DNA of 64,000 nucleotides from Hyphomicrobiales bacterium (GTDB taxonomy: Bacteria; Pseudomonadota; Alphaproteobacteria; Rhizobiales; Rhizobiaceae): positions 1-64,000 of the forward strand of contig UCNE01000009.1 of NCBI GenBank assembly GCA_900473685.1. The letters are read 5' to 3'. The stretch's first letter is position 1. Each line of letters begins with the position of its first letter. The translations under genes and the position numbers were made by a program. This document shows positions 36,141 to 45,610 of this stretch, piece by piece. The notes beneath the pieces are model-generated. The model searched no databases, was not told the DNA's origin, and worked only from the letters and a program-made list of their open reading frames with translations.

Positions 36141-36905
36141 ATGACCGTTCATTTCATCGGAGCAGGCCCGGGCGCCGCAGACCTGATCACCGTGCGCGGC
36201 CGCGATCTGATCGCCCGCTGCCCAGTCTGCCTCTATGCCGGTTCGATCGTCTCGCCGGAATTGCTGCAGTACTGCCCGGACGGTGCGCGCATCGTCGATA
36301 CGGCGCCGATGTCACTTGACGAGATCGAGGCGGAATATGTGAAAGCCGCCGCCGCTGGTCACGATGTGGCGCGGCTGCATTCGGGCGATCTGTCGGTCTG
36401 GAGTGCGGTCGCCGAGCAGATCCGCCGGTTGGAAAAACATGGGCTGGACTACACGATGACACCCGGCGTGCCGGCATTTGCGGCCGCTGCTGCAACGCTT
36501 GGCCGGGAACTCACCATTCCTGCCGTTGCCCAGAGCCTTGTTTTGACCCGTGTCTCCGGCCGTGCATCGCCAATGCCGAATGCCGAGACCTTGGCCGGGT
36601 TTGGTGCCACCGGTGCGACGCTCGCCATCCATCTGGCCATTCATGCGCTTGCACAGGTGGTCGAGGAGCTGACACCGCTTTACGGTGCGGATTGCCCGGT
36701 CGCCATCGTCGTCAAGGCTTCCTGGCCGGATGAGCGGGTGATCCGCGGTACGCTGGCCGATATCGAGGCCAGAGTGGCGGCCGATCCGATCGAGCGGACG
36801 GCGCTGATCTTTGTCGGCCGCACGCTTGGGGCCACTGACTTCCGTGAGAGCTCGCTTTATGATGCGGCCTATCAGCGGCGGTTTCGCGGTCGCGACGGGC
36901 TGTAG
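36141..36905 (+). CDS. cobM: precorrin-4 C11-methyltransferase CobM
   Basis: A 254-residue tetrapyrrole methyltransferase: [34 protein letters not shown] and the [15 protein letters not shown] segment. It methylates C11. AAAGGAAAG lies 3 bases before the ATG. It is the last cob gene here; its stop is 6 bases from the stop of the convergent phaG and no terminator separates them. Confidence 0.95.
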   Translation: MTVHFIGAGPGAADLITVRGRDLIARCPVCLYAGSIVSPELLQYCPDGARIVDTAPMSLDEIEAEYVKAAAAGHDVARLHSGDLSVWSAVAEQIRRLEKHGLDYTMTPGVPAFAAAAATLGRELTIPAVAQSLVLTRVSGRASPMPNAETLAGFGATGATLAIHLAIHALAQVVEELTPLYGADCPVAIVVKASWPDERVIRGTLADIEARVAADPIERTALIFVGRTLGATDFRESSLYDAAYQRRFRGRDGL

Positions 36906-36911
36906 AAAGCC

Positions 36912-37292
36912 TCAGATATCCATGCCTGTCGTGTCTGGCTGCTCGCCTGCTGCCTTGCGGGGAACGTCGTTCTGTCCCTCGATCCGGTCGCGGTAAAGTG
37001 CGGATTGCCCGAGCAGCATCAAGGTCACCGGCGTCGTCAGGATGACGAAAACGATGATCAGGATCTCATGAAGGATCCAGCGATTCTGCAAGACGGCGAA
37101 GGTGATCATCGATGCGATGCAGATCAGGATTGTGCCGGCGCTGGCGCCGAGCGTTGGCGCGTGCAGACGGCCATAGAAGGTCTTCAGGCGGATCAGCCCC
37201 ATCGAACCGATAAGGGTAATGGCGGAGCCGGCGAGAAGAAGAATGCAGACCGGAATTGCAGCCCAGGTTGGAAGATCAGTCAGATGGCTCAT
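36912..37292 (-). CDS. phaG: Na+(K+)/H+ antiporter subunit G (MnhG/PhaG)
   Basis: A 126-residue protein with three membrane segments and the family pattern SMGLIRLKTFYGRLHAPTLG. The start at 37292 overlaps the phaF stop by 4 bases. The hydrophilic tail (about 105-126) is longer than the minimum for the family. It is the last gene of the pha operon. Confidence 0.93.
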   Translation of the reverse strand: MSHLTDLPTWAAIPVCILLLAGSAITLIGSMGLIRLKTFYGRLHAPTLGASAGTILICIASMITFAVLQNRWILHEILIIVFVILTTPVTLMLLGQSALYRDRIEGQNDVPRKAAGEQPDTTGMDI

Positions 37293-37570
37293 TCGATCAC
37301 CTCGCCCCGCATCAGGAATTTGGCAAAGGCGATCGATGAAACGAAGCCGAGTATGGCGATGATCAGCGCCGCTTCGAAATAGATCGAATTGGCGGTGCGG
37401 ATGCCGAATGTCAGCAACAGCAACATGGCGACGATATAAAGCGCATCGAGACCAAGAATGCGGTCCTGCGCCCGCGGGCCGCGAACCATGCGGAACAATG
37501 CACATCCCATTGCCAGCCCGAGCAGAACCTGGGACGCAAGGATAGACCAGATGATGAAGAGCTCGTTCAT
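37289..37570 (-). CDS. phaF: antiporter subunit F (MnhF/PhaF)
   Basis: A 93-residue subunit with three membrane spans and the conserved MVRGPRAQDRILGLDAL between spans 1 and 2. It overlaps phaE and phaG by 4 bases on each side. Confidence 0.94.
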   Translation of the reverse strand: MNELFIIWSILASQVLLGLAMGCALFRMVRGPRAQDRILGLDALYIVAMLLLLTFGIRTANSIYFEAALIIAILGFVSSIAFAKFLMRGEVIE

Positions 37571-38055
37571 TCGAATATCTCCTTCAACGGGGTTTCATAT
37601 CGGCGTTTGATCAGGTCGGACCAAACCGCGCCGTTTTCCAGGTCCAGCACATGGATCATCAGCACGCCGGTTTGGCGGTCGAATTCGAGCCAGGCGGTAC
37701 CGGGCGTCGCCGTCAGGATACAGGCAAGCAGTGCCAGTGCATTCTCGTCGCGCAGGCTGATGTCGATAGCGACGAAGCCGGAATTCACCGGCCGCTTTCC
37801 TGCGCGCAAGATGACACCCATCACGGCGATGTTGGAGCGAATAACATCGACGGCGACGTGTCCGGCCAGGACGGCAATACGGCGGTAATTCTTCAGCCGC
37901 GTCTTGTCGGGCTGGAGATTGACCATGGCCCAGGCGAACGCGATGCCGAGCATGGATCCCAGCACGATCTGCCCGGGCGACACCGACTGGTTGATCAGCA
38001 GCCACAGCATCAAAAGGGCTAGCGAAAGCAGCGGATAGGGGAACCAGTAGCGCAT
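37567..38055 (-). CDS. phaE: antiporter subunit E (MnhE/PhaE)
   Basis: A 162-residue subunit: two or three N-terminal membrane spans, then a cytoplasmic region containing RSNIAVMGVIL and LACILTATPGTAWLEFD, both characteristic of MnhE. It follows phaD by 3 bases. Confidence 0.93.
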   Translation of the reverse strand: MRYWFPYPLLSLALLMLWLLINQSVSPGQIVLGSMLGIAFAWAMVNLQPDKTRLKNYRRIAVLAGHVAVDVIRSNIAVMGVILRAGKRPVNSGFVAIDISLRDENALALLACILTATPGTAWLEFDRQTGVLMIHVLDLENGAVWSDLIKRRYETPLKEIFE

Positions 38056-38058
38056 GGC

Positions 38059-39684
38059 CTATTCCCCCGCTGCCGGGCCGGCGCGCGGTGCCGACATCAC
38101 GCGTCCGATATAATTCTGCGGTTCGCCAAGTGATTTAGCGGTCGCGTCCATGTAGCGCATGGCGGGGCCAGCCTGGAAGCTCAGGAACACACACGCTGCA
38201 AGAAGCAGCAGAACCGGCGTGATTTCGATCAGGAAGACGCGCGGAATAGTGCCTTCGATCGATGTCCAGAAGGTGCGGATGCCGACGCGGTTCATGGCGA
38301 TCATGGCTGCAAGACCAGACAGGATAAGCAGGGCAGTATAGGTCCATTCGGCGCCGGAAACCGGAGCATCGCCGCCAAAGCTGCCGGGATTGAACACCCC
38401 GTGCAGCATGGCGAATTTGGCGAGAAACCCTGACAGCGGCGGCAGGCCGGACAAGAGGATGGCGCAGGTGCAGAAGCACAGGCCGAGCACGGCCATGGTA
38501 CCGGGCACGGCGACGCCGCCCTCCTTTTCGTCCTCATTCTCGTCGACGTCGCCATAAGCTTCCATCGTCACGGCCAGAACGTCGGCACCGGCGTCGCGGG
38601 CGCGTTCCACCAGTTCGATCAGAAGGAAGAAGGCGCAGATCGTCAACGTCGAGCTGACCAGATAAAACAGCGCGCCGCCGATGACGGCGCCATTGCCAAG
38701 GCCGATTGCCGCCATCAGCGTGCCGGAGGAGACCAGCACGCAATAACCGGCAAGCCTGCCCATCGCCTGCGAAGCGAGAACGCCGATGGCGCCGAACCCG
38801 ATGGTCAACAGCCCGCCGTAGAGCAGGACAGATTGCCCGAAGCCGAAGGAGGCGCCGGCATCGCTGCCAAACAGCAACATGGAGAGCCTGAGAAGAATAT
38901 AGACGCCGACCTTGGTGAGGATGGCAAAGATTGCAGCGACTGGCGGGGTTGCGGCCGAATAGGTGGCTGGCAGCCAGAAGCCGAGCGGCCACATGCCGGC
39001 CTTGACGAGGAACGCGATGCCAAGAAGGGCTGCACCCGCCTCCATCAGCATCCGGCTTTCCGGACCGACCGTGGAGATGCGCATGGCAAGATCGGCCATG
39101 TTCAACGTGCCGGTCGCGCCGTAGATCAGGCTGACGCCGATCAGGAACAGCGACGAGGCTGCAAGATTGACCGCGATATAGTGCAGGCCCGCCTTGACCC
39201 GCATCGGCCCCGAGCCATGCAGCAGCAGTCCATAGGACGCGGCCAGCATCATTTCGAAGAAGACGAACAGGTTGAACAGGTCGCCGGTCAGGAAGGCGCC
39301 ATTCAGACCGGCCAGCATCAGCTGGAACAATGAGTGGAAGTGATAGCCGGCCCGATGCCATTTCGCCATCGAGAACACTTGCGTCGCCATCGCCAATACG
39401 CCCGTCAGCACCAGCATCAGGGCCGACAGCCGGTCGAGCACCAGAACGATGCCGAAAGGCGCAGGCCAGTTTCCCAGCAGGTAGACGCTGGCGCCCGTTT
39501 CGCCTTCTCCCGAGGAAGCAGCCATCCGCATCAGCAGAAGGCTGATGATGAAAACCACGACGGTTGAGGTGAAGGCGATCACGCCCTTCAGCGTCCGGTT
39601 TCGCTCATCAACGGGAATGAGCGCAGCAGCCGTGATGATCGGCAACAGGATCGGCAGGATGATCAGGTGGTGAAGCCAGTTCAT
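38059..39684 (-). CDS. phaD: antiporter subunit D (MnhD/PhaD)
   Basis: A 541-residue integral membrane protein with about 14 spans, homologous to the proton-pumping NuoN/ND subunits of complex I. FNLFVFFEMMLAASYGLLLHG contains the functional Glu in span 5. It starts 6 bases after phaC. The acidic insert DVDENEDEKEGG (about residue 383) is an unusual charged loop. Confidence 0.94.
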   Translation of the reverse strand: MNWLHHLIILPILLPIITAAALIPVDERNRTLKGVIAFTSTVVVFIISLLLMRMAASSGEGETGASVYLLGNWPAPFGIVLVLDRLSALMLVLTGVLAMATQVFSMAKWHRAGYHFHSLFQLMLAGLNGAFLTGDLFNLFVFFEMMLAASYGLLLHGSGPMRVKAGLHYIAVNLAASSLFLIGVSLIYGATGTLNMADLAMRISTVGPESRMLMEAGAALLGIAFLVKAGMWPLGFWLPATYSAATPPVAAIFAILTKVGVYILLRLSMLLFGSDAGASFGFGQSVLLYGGLLTIGFGAIGVLASQAMGRLAGYCVLVSSGTLMAAIGLGNGAVIGGALFYLVSSTLTICAFFLLIELVERARDAGADVLAVTMEAYGDVDENEDEKEGGVAVPGTMAVLGLCFCTCAILLSGLPPLSGFLAKFAMLHGVFNPGSFGGDAPVSGAEWTYTALLILSGLAAMIAMNRVGIRTFWTSIEGTIPRVFLIEITPVLLLLAACVFLSFQAGPAMRYMDATAKSLGEPQNYIGRVMSAPRAGPAAGE

Positions 39685-39690
39685 GTCGCG

Positions 39691-40026
39691 CTACTCCCTG
39701 CCATCGACATGGTCGGTGCCGGTAAAGCCGCGAGAGGCGAGAAGGACGACGAGAAACAGCGCCGTCATGGCGAAACCGATGACGATGGCTGTGAGCACCA
39801 GTGCCTGGGGGATGGGATCGGTATGGGTCAAAAGCCCACCCACACCACCGGGCTCAAGCACCGGCGGCGCGTTGACCCTCAAACGGCCCATGCCAAAGAT
39901 GAAGAGATTGACGGCGTAGGAGAGCAGTGACAGGCCGATGATGACCTGATAGGTGCGCGGCCGGAACAGAAGCCAGACGCCGGAGGCTGTCAGGACGCCG
40001 ATGCCGGCGGAGAGAACGAGTTCCAT
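39691..40026 (-). CDS. phaC: antiporter subunit C (MnhC/PhaC)
   Basis: A 111-residue NuoK-like subunit with three spans (about 1-20, 25-47, 68-93) and the DPIPQALVLTAIVIG motif typical of MnhC. The ATG overlaps the phaA stop codon by one base. Confidence 0.94.
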   Translation of the reverse strand: MELVLSAGIGVLTASGVWLLFRPRTYQVIIGLSLLSYAVNLFIFGMGRLRVNAPPVLEPGGVGGLLTHTDPIPQALVLTAIVIGFAMTALFLVVLLASRGFTGTDHVDGRE

Positions 40027-42932
40027 TATGTGTTCTCCTTCGCAGCCAGTTTCGCGGCCCTGATCTGAGCGCGGGGAGCACGCACCGACTGGTGGGCGAG
40101 AGCGATCAGGATCAGCACGGTGGCGCCGAGCACCAGCGAGAATACGCCAAGATCGAACAGGATCGCGCTTGCCAGCGGAATCTTGCCGAGGATCGGCAGG
40201 CTTGCGTATTGTGCGTGCGATGTCAGGAACGGATAGCCGAACACCCAGGACCCAAGGCCGGTCGCGGTGGCGACGATGAGGCCGATCGCCATCCAGCGTA
40301 GCGGATGGATCCGCAGCCGTTCCTCGACCCAGCGGGTGCCGCCCGCCATGTATTGCAGGATGAACGCGATCGACATAGCGATGCCGGCTGCAAAGCCGCC
40401 GCCTGGCAGGTCGTGGCCGCGGAAGAACAGGAAAGCTGCCAGCATGCCGATGACGGGGAACATCCAGCGCATGATGACCGAAGGGACGAGCAGGTATTCG
40501 GCGATGCTGTCGCCTTTCTTTCGATCCGGGTGATCGTCGTCGAACGCGTTCTGGACGCGCTGCTGCTCCGGCGCTTCGAGGCTTTCGGTGGCGGGGCGGA
40601 AACGCAGCAGAAGTGCGAACACGGTCAGGGCGACGATGCACAGGACGGCAATCTCGCCCAGTGTATCGAAACCGCGGAAATCGACGAGGATGACGTTGAC
40701 GACATTGGTGCCGCCGCCTTCGCTATAGGCGCGTTCGAGGAAATAGCTGGAGATGGTCTCCGGCATTTCCCGGCTCATGATTGTGTAGGAGATGAGCATC
40801 ATGCCGAGGCCGGCAAACACGGCAAAGCCAAGGTCACGCAGGCGCCGCAGGCGCGTGGAGATGGTCATCAGCTGGTCGTCCGGATCCTCGATCCGCTTTG
40901 GCAGCCAGCGCAGGCCGAGCAGGATGAGAACCGTCGTGACGATTTCGACCAGCAATTGCGTCGCTGCGAGGTCCGGTGCTGAAAGCCAGACGAAGGTAAT
41001 GCAGGTGACGAGGCCGGCGCCACCGAGCAATACGAGCGCTGCGAGCCGGTGGAATTTCGCCTGATAGGCAGCGCCGACGGCGCAGACCATGCCAACCAGC
41101 CAGAGCAGCGCGAAGGCCGGATCGATGTTGCGCAGGATGATATTTGCCGGCTTGAAGCCCTGCGAGAGAAGCGTGACTGCGCCGGCGAGCAGCGCGACCC
41201 CGACAAGGAGCCGCATCTGTGGCTGCAGGCGCCGGGTACCAGCACGCATCTCGATCGAGCGTGCCCATTTCCACGACAGGGTTACCAGCACGCGCTCGAA
41301 GATGCGTTGGCCCTCCAGGCGGCGGAAGAAGGGTGGTCCCTCGATGCTGGTGGCAAGATAGGGCCGCATGATGAAAAACAGCCCGATGCCGCCGACAAGC
41401 GCGATCAGGCTCATGAACAGCGGCAGGTTCCAGCCGTGCCAGACCGCAAGGCTGTAGACCGGCGTTGCCTCGCCCAGTACCGACTGGACGGCGGTATGAA
41501 GGAAGGGGCCGATGGTCAGGGCCGGGATGACGCCGACGACGAGGCAGGAGAACACCAGGAAATAGATCGGCGCCAGCATCCAGTGCGGCGGCTCGTGCGG
41601 TGTCTTGAGCAGGTCCTGCGGTGGCGGGCCGAAGAAGACGCTGTAAATGAAACGCAGCGAATAGGTAACGGCGAACATGCTGGCGAGCGTCGCGACATAG
41701 GGTGTGAGCGTGTCGAGCAGATTGTATTTGTGGGTTTCGATCGCCTCGGCAAAGAACATTTCCTTCGACAGGAAGCCGTTCAACAGTGGCACGCCAGCCA
41801 TTGAGGCGCTGGCGACCATGGCCAGCGTTGCGGTGATCGGCATGTATTTGAACAGCCCGCTCAGCTTGCGCATGTCGCGCGTGCCGGTTTCATGGTCGAT
41901 GATCCCCGCTGCCATGAACAGCGAAGCCTTGAAGGTGGCGTGGTTCATGGTGTGGAAGATCGCGGCCACGGCCGCCAATGGGCTTCCGAGGCTGAGCAGG
42001 ACGGTGATCAGGCCGAGATGACTGATCGTCGAATAGGCGAGCAGCCCCTTCAGGTCCTGCTGGAAGATGGCGAAATAGGCGCCGAGCAAGAGTGTGCTGA
42101 GCCCGGCCAAGCCGACGAGCCAGAACCACTGGTCGGTGCCTGCCATGACAGGCCACAGCCGGATCAGCAGGAACACACCGGCTTTGACGAGGGTGGCCGA
42201 GTGCAGGTAGGCCGACACTGGCGTTGGCGCTGCCATGGCGTGCGGTAGCCAGAAATGGAATGGAAACTGCGCGCTCTTGGTGAGTACACCCAGCAGGATG
42301 AGGACCAGCACGGGGGTATAAAGTGGGTCGTTGCGGATCAAATTGCCCGACGAGAGTACGACATCGAGATCGTAGCTGCCGACGATATGGCCGATCAGCA
42401 TCAGCCCGACGAACATGCACAAGCCGCCGGTGCCGGTGACCGTCAGCGCCATGCGGGCGCCGTCACGGGCATTGGCATTGTGATGCCAATAGCCGATCAG
42501 AAGGAAGGAGATGATGCTGGTCAGCTCCCAGAAGATCACCAGGAGAATGAGATTGCCTGATAGAACCATGCCGAGCATGGCGCCCATGAAGGCAAGAAAA
42601 AGTGCGAAGAAGCGCGGCACGGGGTCATTGGCCGACATGTAATAGCGCGCGTAGATAACGACGAGCAGGCCGATCGCGGTGATCAGGCTTGCAAACATCC
42701 AGGCGAAGCCGTCCATGCGCAACGAGAAGTTCAGGCCCAGTTCTGGAAGCCAGTTGATATCGTAGCGAAGCACTTTGTTCGCAGCGACGATCGGGTAGAG
42801 GCCGGCCGATATGGCGAGGCAAAACAGGGCGATCGAGCCTGAAAGCCATGCGCTGGCGGTACCCTTGTGCGCCGGAATGCAGATTGCAACAAGGCTCCCC
42901 GCGAAAGGCGCAAGAACCAGAATCAGAAGCAA
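40026..42932 (-). CDS. phaA: antiporter subunit A fused to subunit B (PhaA/MnhAB)
   Basis: A subunit of about 968 residues. The first 780 residues or so form the NuoL-like MnhA core (ARYYMSANDPVPRFF, FWELTSIISFLLIGYWHHN, KSAQFPFHFWLPHAM, SATLVKAGVFLL). The last 200 are a complete MnhB domain (FRGHDLPGGGFAAGI), as in rhizobial PhaA. The pha system exchanges K+ or Na+ for protons and supports alkali and cation tolerance. No ATG exists near the expected start: TTG 42932, just before the first span, is the best fit, and a GTG at 43058 would add 42 unlikely residues. Confidence 0.9.
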   Translation of the reverse strand: MLLILVLAPFAGSLVAICIPAHKGTASAWLSGSIALFCLAISAGLYPIVAANKVLRYDINWLPELGLNFSLRMDGFAWMFASLITAIGLLVVIYARYYMSANDPVPRFFALFLAFMGAMLGMVLSGNLILLVIFWELTSIISFLLIGYWHHNANARDGARMALTVTGTGGLCMFVGLMLIGHIVGSYDLDVVLSSGNLIRNDPLYTPVLVLILLGVLTKSAQFPFHFWLPHAMAAPTPVSAYLHSATLVKAGVFLLIRLWPVMAGTDQWFWLVGLAGLSTLLLGAYFAIFQQDLKGLLAYSTISHLGLITVLLSLGSPLAAVAAIFHTMNHATFKASLFMAAGIIDHETGTRDMRKLSGLFKYMPITATLAMVASASMAGVPLLNGFLSKEMFFAEAIETHKYNLLDTLTPYVATLASMFAVTYSLRFIYSVFFGPPPQDLLKTPHEPPHWMLAPIYFLVFSCLVVGVIPALTIGPFLHTAVQSVLGEATPVYSLAVWHGWNLPLFMSLIALVGGIGLFFIMRPYLATSIEGPPFFRRLEGQRIFERVLVTLSWKWARSIEMRAGTRRLQPQMRLLVGVALLAGAVTLLSQGFKPANIILRNIDPAFALLWLVGMVCAVGAAYQAKFHRLAALVLLGGAGLVTCITFVWLSAPDLAATQLLVEIVTTVLILLGLRWLPKRIEDPDDQLMTISTRLRRLRDLGFAVFAGLGMMLISYTIMSREMPETISSYFLERAYSEGGGTNVVNVILVDFRGFDTLGEIAVLCIVALTVFALLLRFRPATESLEAPEQQRVQNAFDDDHPDRKKGDSIAEYLLVPSVIMRWMFPVIGMLAAFLFFRGHDLPGGGFAAGIAMSIAFILQYMAGGTRWVEERLRIHPLRWMAIGLIVATATGLGSWVFGYPFLTSHAQYASLPILGKIPLASAILFDLGVFSLVLGATVLILIALAHQSVRAPRAQIRAAKLAAKENT

Positions 42933-43338
42933 TGTCGCTGCGATCTCTATGTGCCCGTTTCCCTTAATCTTTCCGAAATGACAGGACCGCGGAGGTCCGT
43001 GAATGCTGCAGCATTTGTGCGCTGCGGCCGGTGCCAGAAGCGCGCCGCGAAACGGCACGAAAGCACCTTGTTTTTATGTCTGCTTTCGACCGCCGTGCCA
43101 ACCCGCAACAGCGATAAAATTGACTGCCTGCGGCAATTCGTTGCCCGGTGTACCGCGAAACCACAGTTTGATGGTTGATCGATGCTAGCGCTTGCCGGTC
43201 CGTGTTTGGAAACATCAGGCTGTGTTTTTTGTAACGAATTGTAGGATCGATGTGGCCGGAAATATTTCGACACTGAAAGCGGCTGATAGGAGTGAGTACG
43301 GCCCGTGCGTTTTTCCCTGCTGCTGCTATAGATACGGC
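42933..43338. other. 406-bp divergent regulatory region (pha operon / two-component genes)
   Basis: I see no gene here. The region carries the pha promoter on the minus strand and the response-regulator promoter on the plus strand. It contains a short hairpin GGACC...GGTCC (42984-42998) and a perfect 14-bp palindrome AATGCTGCAGCATT (43002-43015), a possible operator for pha. AAGGGA lies upstream of phaA on the minus strand at about 42961-42966. Confidence 0.55.
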
Positions 43339-44052
43339 ATGGATACGATACCGCACATTCTGGTCGTCGATGACGATCCCGAGATTCGCCGCCTGCTTGG
43401 AAAGTATCTCGACGGGCAGGGCTTCCGCATCAGCCTGGCCGGCAGCAAGGGCGAGTGCGAGGCAAAGCTCGCCGAACTGAAGATCGATCTTCTGGTTCTC
43501 GATGTCATGCTGCCGGATGGTTCCGGGCTCGATCTCTGCCGTTCGTTGCGGGGAAGAATGCCGCAACTGTCGATCATCCTTTTGACGGCGCTCAAGGAAG
43601 ATGTCGACAGGATTATCGGTCTTGAATTCGGCGCCGACGATTATCTTGGGAAACCGTTCAATCCGCGCGAACTGTCTGCCCGTATCCGTGCGGTGTTGCG
43701 CCGTGGGCGTGCCGAACCGCAACCCTCCGGCAGCCGTCAGTATGTCTTCGCTAATTATATTGCCGATATCGAAAGCCGCACGTTGCTGGCGCCCGATGGC
43801 AGTACCGTCGACCTGACCGGCGGCGAGTTCGAGCTGCTGGTGGTCTTTCTCCAGCGTCCGGGCCGGGTTCTGTCGCGCGATTCGCTGCTTGACCTGACAC
43901 AGGGGCGTACGGCCGATCCCTTCGACCGGTCGATCGATATTCTTGTCAGCCGCCTGCGCCGCAAGCTGGGCGATGCCAGCGTGTTTGCCATGCTGAAGAC
44001 CGTGCGCAACAAGGGGTATCAGCTCGCGGTTCCGGTTGAGCGGAGCAACTAG
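43339..44052 (+). CDS. OmpR-family response regulator
   Basis: A 237-residue regulator. The receiver domain (1-120) has the acidic pair DDD at 11-13, phospho-Asp 55 in LLVLDVMLPDG, Thr in LLTA and Lys in GKPF; the C-terminal winged helix (about 135-232) binds DNA. The start at 43339 is the only ATG that places the receiver correctly. No Shine-Dalgarno is visible before it, and a TATAGA lies at 43327-43332, 6 bases upstream. The kinase gene follows immediately. The target is unknown; the adjacent pha operon is one candidate. Confidence 0.92.
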   Translation: MDTIPHILVVDDDPEIRRLLGKYLDGQGFRISLAGSKGECEAKLAELKIDLLVLDVMLPDGSGLDLCRSLRGRMPQLSIILLTALKEDVDRIIGLEFGADDYLGKPFNPRELSARIRAVLRRGRAEPQPSGSRQYVFANYIADIESRTLLAPDGSTVDLTGGEFELLVVFLQRPGRVLSRDSLLDLTQGRTADPFDRSIDILVSRLRRKLGDASVFAMLKTVRNKGYQLAVPVERSN

Positions 44053-45312
44053 ATGCTGTCGCTTCGCACGCGCTTTACCGCCCTGCTGATCATTTCGGTC
44101 GTTCTGGTGCTGGTAATCGCCGCCGTCATCACGGCCTGGCTTCTGCGCAAGCCGCCGGAAGTGATGTACGATCGTGTTCTTGCTGAAAAGGCCGAACTTG
44201 CCCAGCTGCTGCTTCGCGCCGATCCCTTGGCGGCACGGACGCTGCATATTGAAATTCAAGCCAAGCCCGCAAAAGATCGGATCGATCATGAGCGGACCGA
44301 GAACATTCTGGCAGAAGGGCGCCGCAAAGGTTACTCGGCCGATGTAGTCGTGTTGAAAAGCTTCAATCCGCATCGCTGGGATATGGCTGTTGAACTGGAC
44401 GATGGCCGCTGGGCCTATCTGGACTTCCCTGATCCCGCGCCTTTCCCCTATCTGCCGCTGGCGGCCTATCTGGGGCTGGTTGCAATCGGGATGGCGGGTA
44501 TTTCGATCTACGCCAGCAATGTGATGATGCGGCCATTGCGCATCCTTGAGGAGACGATCACCAAGATCCGTCCGGATGGCATTATTCCCGAGCTGCCGGA
44601 GACCGGACCGATGGAAGTCCGCACCACCGCCAAGACCATCAACCGGCTGGCAACGCGCCTCAATGCGGCGGTCTCCAGCCGCATGCGGATGATTGCGGCC
44701 GCCGGGCACGACATGCGCACGCCGATGACGCGGATGCGGTTGCGTGCCGAATTCGTCGGTGATGGCGATGACCGGCAGTCCTGGCTGAAGGATCTCGACG
44801 AACTCGATCATATCGCCGACAGTGCGATCCGGCTGGTGCGTGAGGAAATCAGCCCGGCTGCGCAGGAACAGGTATCGCTGGACGCCGTTCTGCGGTCCGT
44901 GGCCGAGGAAATTCGCGAGACGGATCTGCCCGTCGAGCAGGGGGCGATCAGACCGGCTCTGGTCAAGGGCGCGCCGTTTGCGCTCAAACGTGCGCTGCGC
45001 AATCTGGTGGTCAATGCGGCAACGCATGGCCTCGGTGCCAGGGTTTCGCTTTCCAGCTATGGTGGAGAGGCGGTCCTGACCGTTCTGGACAGTGGCCCCG
45101 GTATTCCGCAGAACCTGCTCGATCGCGTGTTCGAGCCGTTCTTCCGTGTCGATCAGGCTCGGCGGCAGCTTGTGCCTGGCGCCGGTCTCGGCCTCGCCAT
45201 CTCACAGGAAATCATCGAAAACCACGGCGGCACGATCACCATCGTCAATCGCCGGGAGGGCGGTCTGCTGCAGACGGTACGCCTGCCTTTGTGCAAGCCG
45301 GAGCGGGGTTGA
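44053..45312 (+). CDS. sensor histidine kinase
   Basis: A 419-residue membrane kinase. Two spans (about 9-30 and 133-154) bracket a periplasmic sensor domain of about 100 residues with no family I recognise. A HAMP-like linker follows (MMRPLRILEETI), then the H box with His219 in AAGHDMRTPMTRMRL, N box NLVVNAATHG, and the G boxes DSGPGIP and GAGLGLAIS. It starts on the base after the response-regulator stop codon, so both proteins form one pair. Confidence 0.92.
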   Translation: MLSLRTRFTALLIISVVLVLVIAAVITAWLLRKPPEVMYDRVLAEKAELAQLLLRADPLAARTLHIEIQAKPAKDRIDHERTENILAEGRRKGYSADVVVLKSFNPHRWDMAVELDDGRWAYLDFPDPAPFPYLPLAAYLGLVAIGMAGISIYASNVMMRPLRILEETITKIRPDGIIPELPETGPMEVRTTAKTINRLATRLNAAVSSRMRMIAAAGHDMRTPMTRMRLRAEFVGDGDDRQSWLKDLDELDHIADSAIRLVREEISPAAQEQVSLDAVLRSVAEEIRETDLPVEQGAIRPALVKGAPFALKRALRNLVVNAATHGLGARVSLSSYGGEAVLTVLDSGPGIPQNLLDRVFEPFFRVDQARRQLVPGAGLGLAISQEIIENHGGTITIVNRREGGLLQTVRLPLCKPERG

Positions 45313-45522
45313 TCGGCACACCGCTTTCGTAAGCCGATGCCGAAAGCCAATGTGGCACGGTGAAATGGACTGGGGCCTGCTTTTTTGCGCTGATACAGAC
45401 GTTACCGCAACCGGCAGGCAGCGGCTGGTGTGCATTGTGCCGGGCGCATTCCGGTGAGTGCGCCGCCAGGTTAATGGCATTCAGCCGCTGCCTTCCCCCG
45501 TTCACCAACTGCTACCAGAACG

Positions 45523-45556
45523 AAAAAAAGCGCAGCCGATTGACATCGGCCGCGCT
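45523..45556 (-). terminator. rho-independent terminator of the efflux lipoprotein gene
   Basis: Read on the minus strand, AAGCGCGGCCGAT and ATCGGCTGCGCTT form a stem with one mismatch, followed by a run of seven T. It lies 55 bases past the stop of the gene at 45611-47023. Confidence 0.85.
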
Positions 45557-45610
45557 TGATTTGGATATCGATATCCCAGCTCACCCTGATGGGGGCTGGA
45601 ATCTTTCGTC

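Noticed and set aside
36906-36911. Terminator between convergent cobM and phaG
   Set aside because: Only six bases separate the stop codons and no hairpin is present nearby, so none is annotated.
42964-45027. 687-codon minus-strand frame across the two-component genes
   Set aside because: It mirrors the response regulator and kinase, whose motifs are complete, and its product shows no recognisable domain.
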